From: Micrococcales bacterium | Lineage (GTDB): Bacteria; Actinomycetota; Actinomycetes; Actinomycetales; Dermatophilaceae | Assembly (NCBI GenBank): GCA_003157445.1 | Contig: PMJN01000498.1 | Coordinates: 12,042-31,989, forward strand | Length of the DNA: 19,948 nucleotides | Direction: 5' to 3' | In this document: positions 17,922-19,948 of the stretch, piece by piece | Layout: every line of letters starts with the position of its first letter | How positions within the stretch are numbered: the first letter of the stretch is position 1 | Made by a program: the position numbers and the translations under genes | The notes under the pieces: generated by a model | Databases searched by the model: none | Told to the model about the DNA's origin: nothing | Seen by the model: the letters and a program-made list of their open reading frames with translations, nothing else

Positions 17922-19555
17922 CGACCTCCGTGGAAACCTACGCCCGCCAGCTGTCTCTGCCCCGTTTCGGGGTGGCCGCGCAGCAGCGCTTGGCCGAAAG
18001 CACCGTGCTGATTGCCGGCATCGGTGGCCTCGGAGGTGCGACGGCGACCTATCTCGCGGCTGCCGGAGTGGGACGGCTGGTGCTGTTTCACCCGGGTTCA
18101 CTGGAACGGCCCGACCTGAACCGGCAGACGCTGATGACCCCGTCCGGACTGGGTCAGCTCCGGGTCGACTGCGCCACCGAGGCCCTCCACCGGCACTATC
18201 CGAATGTGGCGGTAGTCGCCGTGCCCGAGCCGATCACGGCCGACCGGACGCCGCCCTTTCTGGTGCAGTCGGACGTAGTCGTGGACGCCCGGCACAACTT
18301 TCCCGAACGGCTGCTACTGAACCGGCTCTGCGTCGAGCTGGAGGTGCCTATGGTGGAAGCGGCCATGAACGGCGCGGAGGGCCAGGTCAGCGTCGTTCGG
18401 CCGGGCCAGACGGCGTGCCTGGCGTGTCGTTACGGGGACGGCGACCCGGGGTGGGAACCCATGGACTTTTCCGTCCTTGGTGCCGTCTCCGGGACGGTTG
18501 GCTGCCTCGCAGCCATAGAGGCGATCAAGATTGTCACGGGATGGGGCGACCCTCTGGAGGATCGGCTCCTCACTCTTGATCTGGAGCACATGGACTTCCA
18601 GACGCTGCGCACAACCCGCGACCCCTCCTGCCCAGTCTGCGCGAGGAGCCGTCCGGCATCTGCAGCCAGGACAGCTCCGGCTGTGGCCGAACCAGCCGGA
18701 AAGCCCGCGGCCACCACCAAAACCCACCCGATCCGACCCCTGGAGCAAGTGATGCGTCAAAGTGTTCTCACCCTCACGGTGGCCGCCACCGCAGGACTGC
18801 TGCTGGTGGGGTGCGGCTCGTCCAGCGCCATCGGCGGATCGTCCACGAGTTCGCGCAAGACCGGGTCAAAGTCGGCGCCCCTGTCTGGCACGATCAACGT
18901 CTTTGCCGCGTCCTCCCTCCAGGAGGCCTTCACCACGCTGGGCAGGCAGTTCGAGGCCGCTCACCCTGGCACCAAGGTCGTGCTCAACTTCGGCCCTAGC
19001 TCGGGCCTCGCGACCCAGATCACCGCGGGGGCTCCAGCGGACGTGTTCGCCTCGGCCAGTACCAAGAACATGGCGCAGGTGGTCACCGCCCGCCAGGCGG
19101 TTTCCCCGAAGAAGTTCGCCAGTAATGTCATGGAGATCGCAGTCCCGGTGAAGAACCCGGCCAACATCACGGCGCTGGCCGACCTGGCCAAGCCCGCCGT
19201 AAAGGTGGCCCTGTGCCAGGCAGCGGTTCCCTGCGGCGTTTCTGCCGCCAAGGTCTTCTCCAACGCCAAGCTGACCGTGACGCCGGTGACCCAGGAGGTC
19301 GACGTCAAAGCCGTCCTGACCAAGGTCAGGCTCGGCGAGGTCGACGCCGGGGTCGTCTACGTCACCGACGTGCGCGCCGCCGGCGGCAAAGTTAAGGGCA
19401 TCAGGATCCCCACCTTCCTGAACGCCTCGACCCTGTACCCCATCGCCACCTTGTCCAAGGCGCCGAACAAAGCCACAGCCACGGCCTTTACCGACTACGT
19501 CCTGTCGCCCGCAGGGGCCAGCATCCTGTCCGCCGCGGGTTTCGCTAAACCATGA
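17918..19555 (+). CDS. hesA: HesA-like E1 protein in one open frame with molybdate-binding ModA
   Basis: The first 242 residues are a HesA/MoeB/ThiF-type protein. YARQLSLPRFGVAAQQRL opens the domain, GIGGLG (34-39) is the nucleotide loop, and the zinc pairs are CLAC (167-170) and CPVC (238-241). The loop that reads DGSDNFTTR in MoeZ is DARHNFPER here. HesA is an accessory gene near nifB in several nif clusters; a role in sulfur or molybdenum supply is suspected but unproven. An Ala/Pro/Thr-rich stretch (243-278) then leads without any stop into ModA (279-545). The GTG at 17918 shares GTGA with the Nfu stop. The gene may make a 545-residue fusion with an internal lipoprotein signal, or HesA may be made with ModA started separately inside. 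The frame continuity is certain; the product form is not. Confidence 0.8.
   Translation: MTTSVETYARQLSLPRFGVAAQQRLAESTVLIAGIGGLGGATATYLAAAGVGRLVLFHPGSLERPDLNRQTLMTPSGLGQLRVDCATEALHRHYPNVAVVAVPEPITADRTPPFLVQSDVVVDARHNFPERLLLNRLCVELEVPMVEAAMNGAEGQVSVVRPGQTACLACRYGDGDPGWEPMDFSVLGAVSGTVGCLAAIEAIKIVTGWGDPLEDRLLTLDLEHMDFQTLRTTRDPSCPVCARSRPASAARTAPAVAEPAGKPAATTKTHPIRPLEQVMRQSVLTLTVAATAGLLLVGCGSSSAIGGSSTSSRKTGSKSAPLSGTINVFAASSLQEAFTTLGRQFEAAHPGTKVVLNFGPSSGLATQITAGAPADVFASASTKNMAQVVTARQAVSPKKFASNVMEIAVPVKNPANITALADLAKPAVKVALCQAAVPCGVSAAKVFSNAKLTVTPVTQEVDVKAVLTKVRLGEVDAGVVYVTDVRAAGGKVKGIRIPTFLNASTLYPIATLSKAPNKATATAFTDYVLSPAGASILSAAGFAKP
18752..19555 (+). CDS. modA: molybdate ABC transporter substrate-binding lipoprotein ModA (internal start)
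   Basis: Starting at the internal ATG 18752, the product is a 267-residue binding protein. The N-terminus MRQSVLTLTVAATAGLLLVG followed by Cys21 is a lipoprotein signal with lipobox LVGC, so the mature protein would be anchored outside the membrane. TINVFAASSLQEAF, FGPSSGLATQITAGAPADVF and VDAGVVYVTD are ModA hallmarks, including the serines that bind oxyanion. It captures molybdate for nitrogenase cofactor synthesis. GGAG lies six bases ahead of the ATG, supporting independent initiation even though the frame is continuous with hesA. Tungstate or sulfate binding is possible for this fold but less likely next to nif genes. Confidence 0.85.
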   Translation: MRQSVLTLTVAATAGLLLVGCGSSSAIGGSSTSSRKTGSKSAPLSGTINVFAASSLQEAFTTLGRQFEAAHPGTKVVLNFGPSSGLATQITAGAPADVFASASTKNMAQVVTARQAVSPKKFASNVMEIAVPVKNPANITALADLAKPAVKVALCQAAVPCGVSAAKVFSNAKLTVTPVTQEVDVKAVLTKVRLGEVDAGVVYVTDVRAAGGKVKGIRIPTFLNASTLYPIATLSKAPNKATATAFTDYVLSPAGASILSAAGFAKP

Positions 19556-19578
19556 CCGTGGAGCACCCTCAAAGCTGA
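19552..19578 (+). CDS. eight-codon mini-ORF bridging modA and modB
   Basis: ATG at 19552 overlaps the modA stop as ATGA. The frame encodes MTVEHPQS and ends in TGA at 19576-19578, which overlaps a modB start as TGATG. It has no ribosome site of its own. It may let terminating ribosomes re-initiate and reach modB. The peptide itself is unlikely to matter. Confidence 0.3.
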   Translation: MTVEHPQS

Positions 19579-19948
19579 TGCCATCCAAGCGAGGCATGGT
19601 CACCTCTATCGACCGCCCACCAGTCCGGCCCCGTCCCGGGCAGCGAATCGCCCAGCGGACCCGCCGTGCGGATACAGCCCGTGGCGCGATCCCTTGGCAG
19701 CTCGGGGTTCCGGCCCTGGTGGGGGCTCTGTTCCTGCTCGTGCCGCTGGTGGGGCTCCTGATCCGGGCGCCCTGGCGGGACCTGCCCTCTATCCTGGCCG
19801 ACAGCCAGGTCCTGGATGCCCTGCGGTTATCCCTTGTCTGTGCCAGCGCCGCGACGGCCGCTTCTGTGGTGTTCGGGGTGCCTCTGGCCTGGGTCCTAGC
19901 CCGTTCTACGGTCCGCGGCATCACGCTGCTGCGCGCCCTGGTGACATT
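19578..19948 (+). CDS. modB: molybdate ABC transporter permease ModB, N-terminal part (cut by window edge)
   Basis: The frame is open to the right edge and encodes 123 residues. After a basic, Arg-rich cytosolic start it has a first helix at LGVPALVGALFLLVPLVGLL. It then continues APWRDLPSILADSQVLDALR and LSLVCASAATAASVVFGVPLAWVLARS, the start of the binding-protein-dependent permease domain typical of ModB/CysT. ModB forms the membrane channel through which ModA-delivered molybdate is pumped by ModC, presumably encoded just outside the window. The ATG at 19578 overlaps the bridging mini-ORF; an in-frame ATG at 19596 is an alternative, and neither has a good ribosome site. Confidence 0.85.
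   Translation, partial: MPSKRGMVTSIDRPPVRPRPGQRIAQRTRRADTARGAIPWQLGVPALVGALFLLVPLVGLLIRAPWRDLPSILADSQVLDALRLSLVCASAATAASVVFGVPLAWVLARSTVRGITLLRALVT

Noticed and set aside
18866..19924. 352-codon minus-strand frame opposite modA and modB
   Set aside because: Its opposite strand encodes recognisable ModA and ModB; the antisense translation has the repetitive Gly/Asp/Arg pattern of a shadow frame.

Overview
The window is GC-rich with tightly packed, often overlapping genes, strong GGAGG-type ribosome sites and several GTG starts. The class I aldolase, the CysO/MoeZ-type sulfur carrier pair and the IS110 fragment all fit a high-GC actinobacterium. The right two thirds carry a molybdenum nitrogenase cluster, so the organism is probably a diazotrophic actinobacterium. 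The NifH is an ordinary Mo-type protein. I cannot name the genus from sequence alone.

The left part (1-5450) looks like a worn flank. It holds the start of a class I fructose-bisphosphate aldolase on the minus strand and a decayed DHA2-family drug exporter with two nonsense codons, two frameshifts and a deletion. It also has an intact integral membrane protein of the LPG-synthase-TM/UPF0104 type, a truncated IS110-family transposase behind a long hairpin, and a GNAT acetyltransferase fused to a VOC (glyoxalase-fold) domain. Three gaps of roughly 400 bases there contain no recognisable gene.

At 5463-7015 two minus-strand genes encode a CysO/MoaD/ThiS-like sulfur carrier ending in Gly-Gly and a MoeZ-like E1 enzyme with a rhodanese domain, a matched sulfur-transfer pair. 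A divergent control region (7016-7406) separates them from the nif operon and holds inverted repeats, candidate promoters and leader hairpins.

From 7407 all genes run on the plus strand: nifV, nifH, nifD, nifK, nifE, nifN, nifX, nifB, an Nfu-like Fe-S carrier, hesA, modA and the start of modB. They cover homocitrate synthesis (NifV), the reductase (NifH), the MoFe protein (NifDK), the cofactor scaffold (NifEN), cofactor handling (NifX), NifB-co synthesis (NifB), Fe-S delivery (Nfu), an accessory E1-like protein (HesA) and molybdate uptake (ModA, ModB). From nifD onward neighbouring genes overlap or nearly touch, so they are probably translationally coupled. No nifS, full-length nifU, nifW or nifZ lies in the window.

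The most unusual points are four. There is no stop codon between hesA and modA, giving one 545-residue HesA-ModA frame. An eight-codon bridging ORF joins modA to modB. A three-copy hairpin repeat upstream of nifH starts inside the nifV stop region. The sulfur-carrier/MoeZ pair diverges directly from the nif promoter region.
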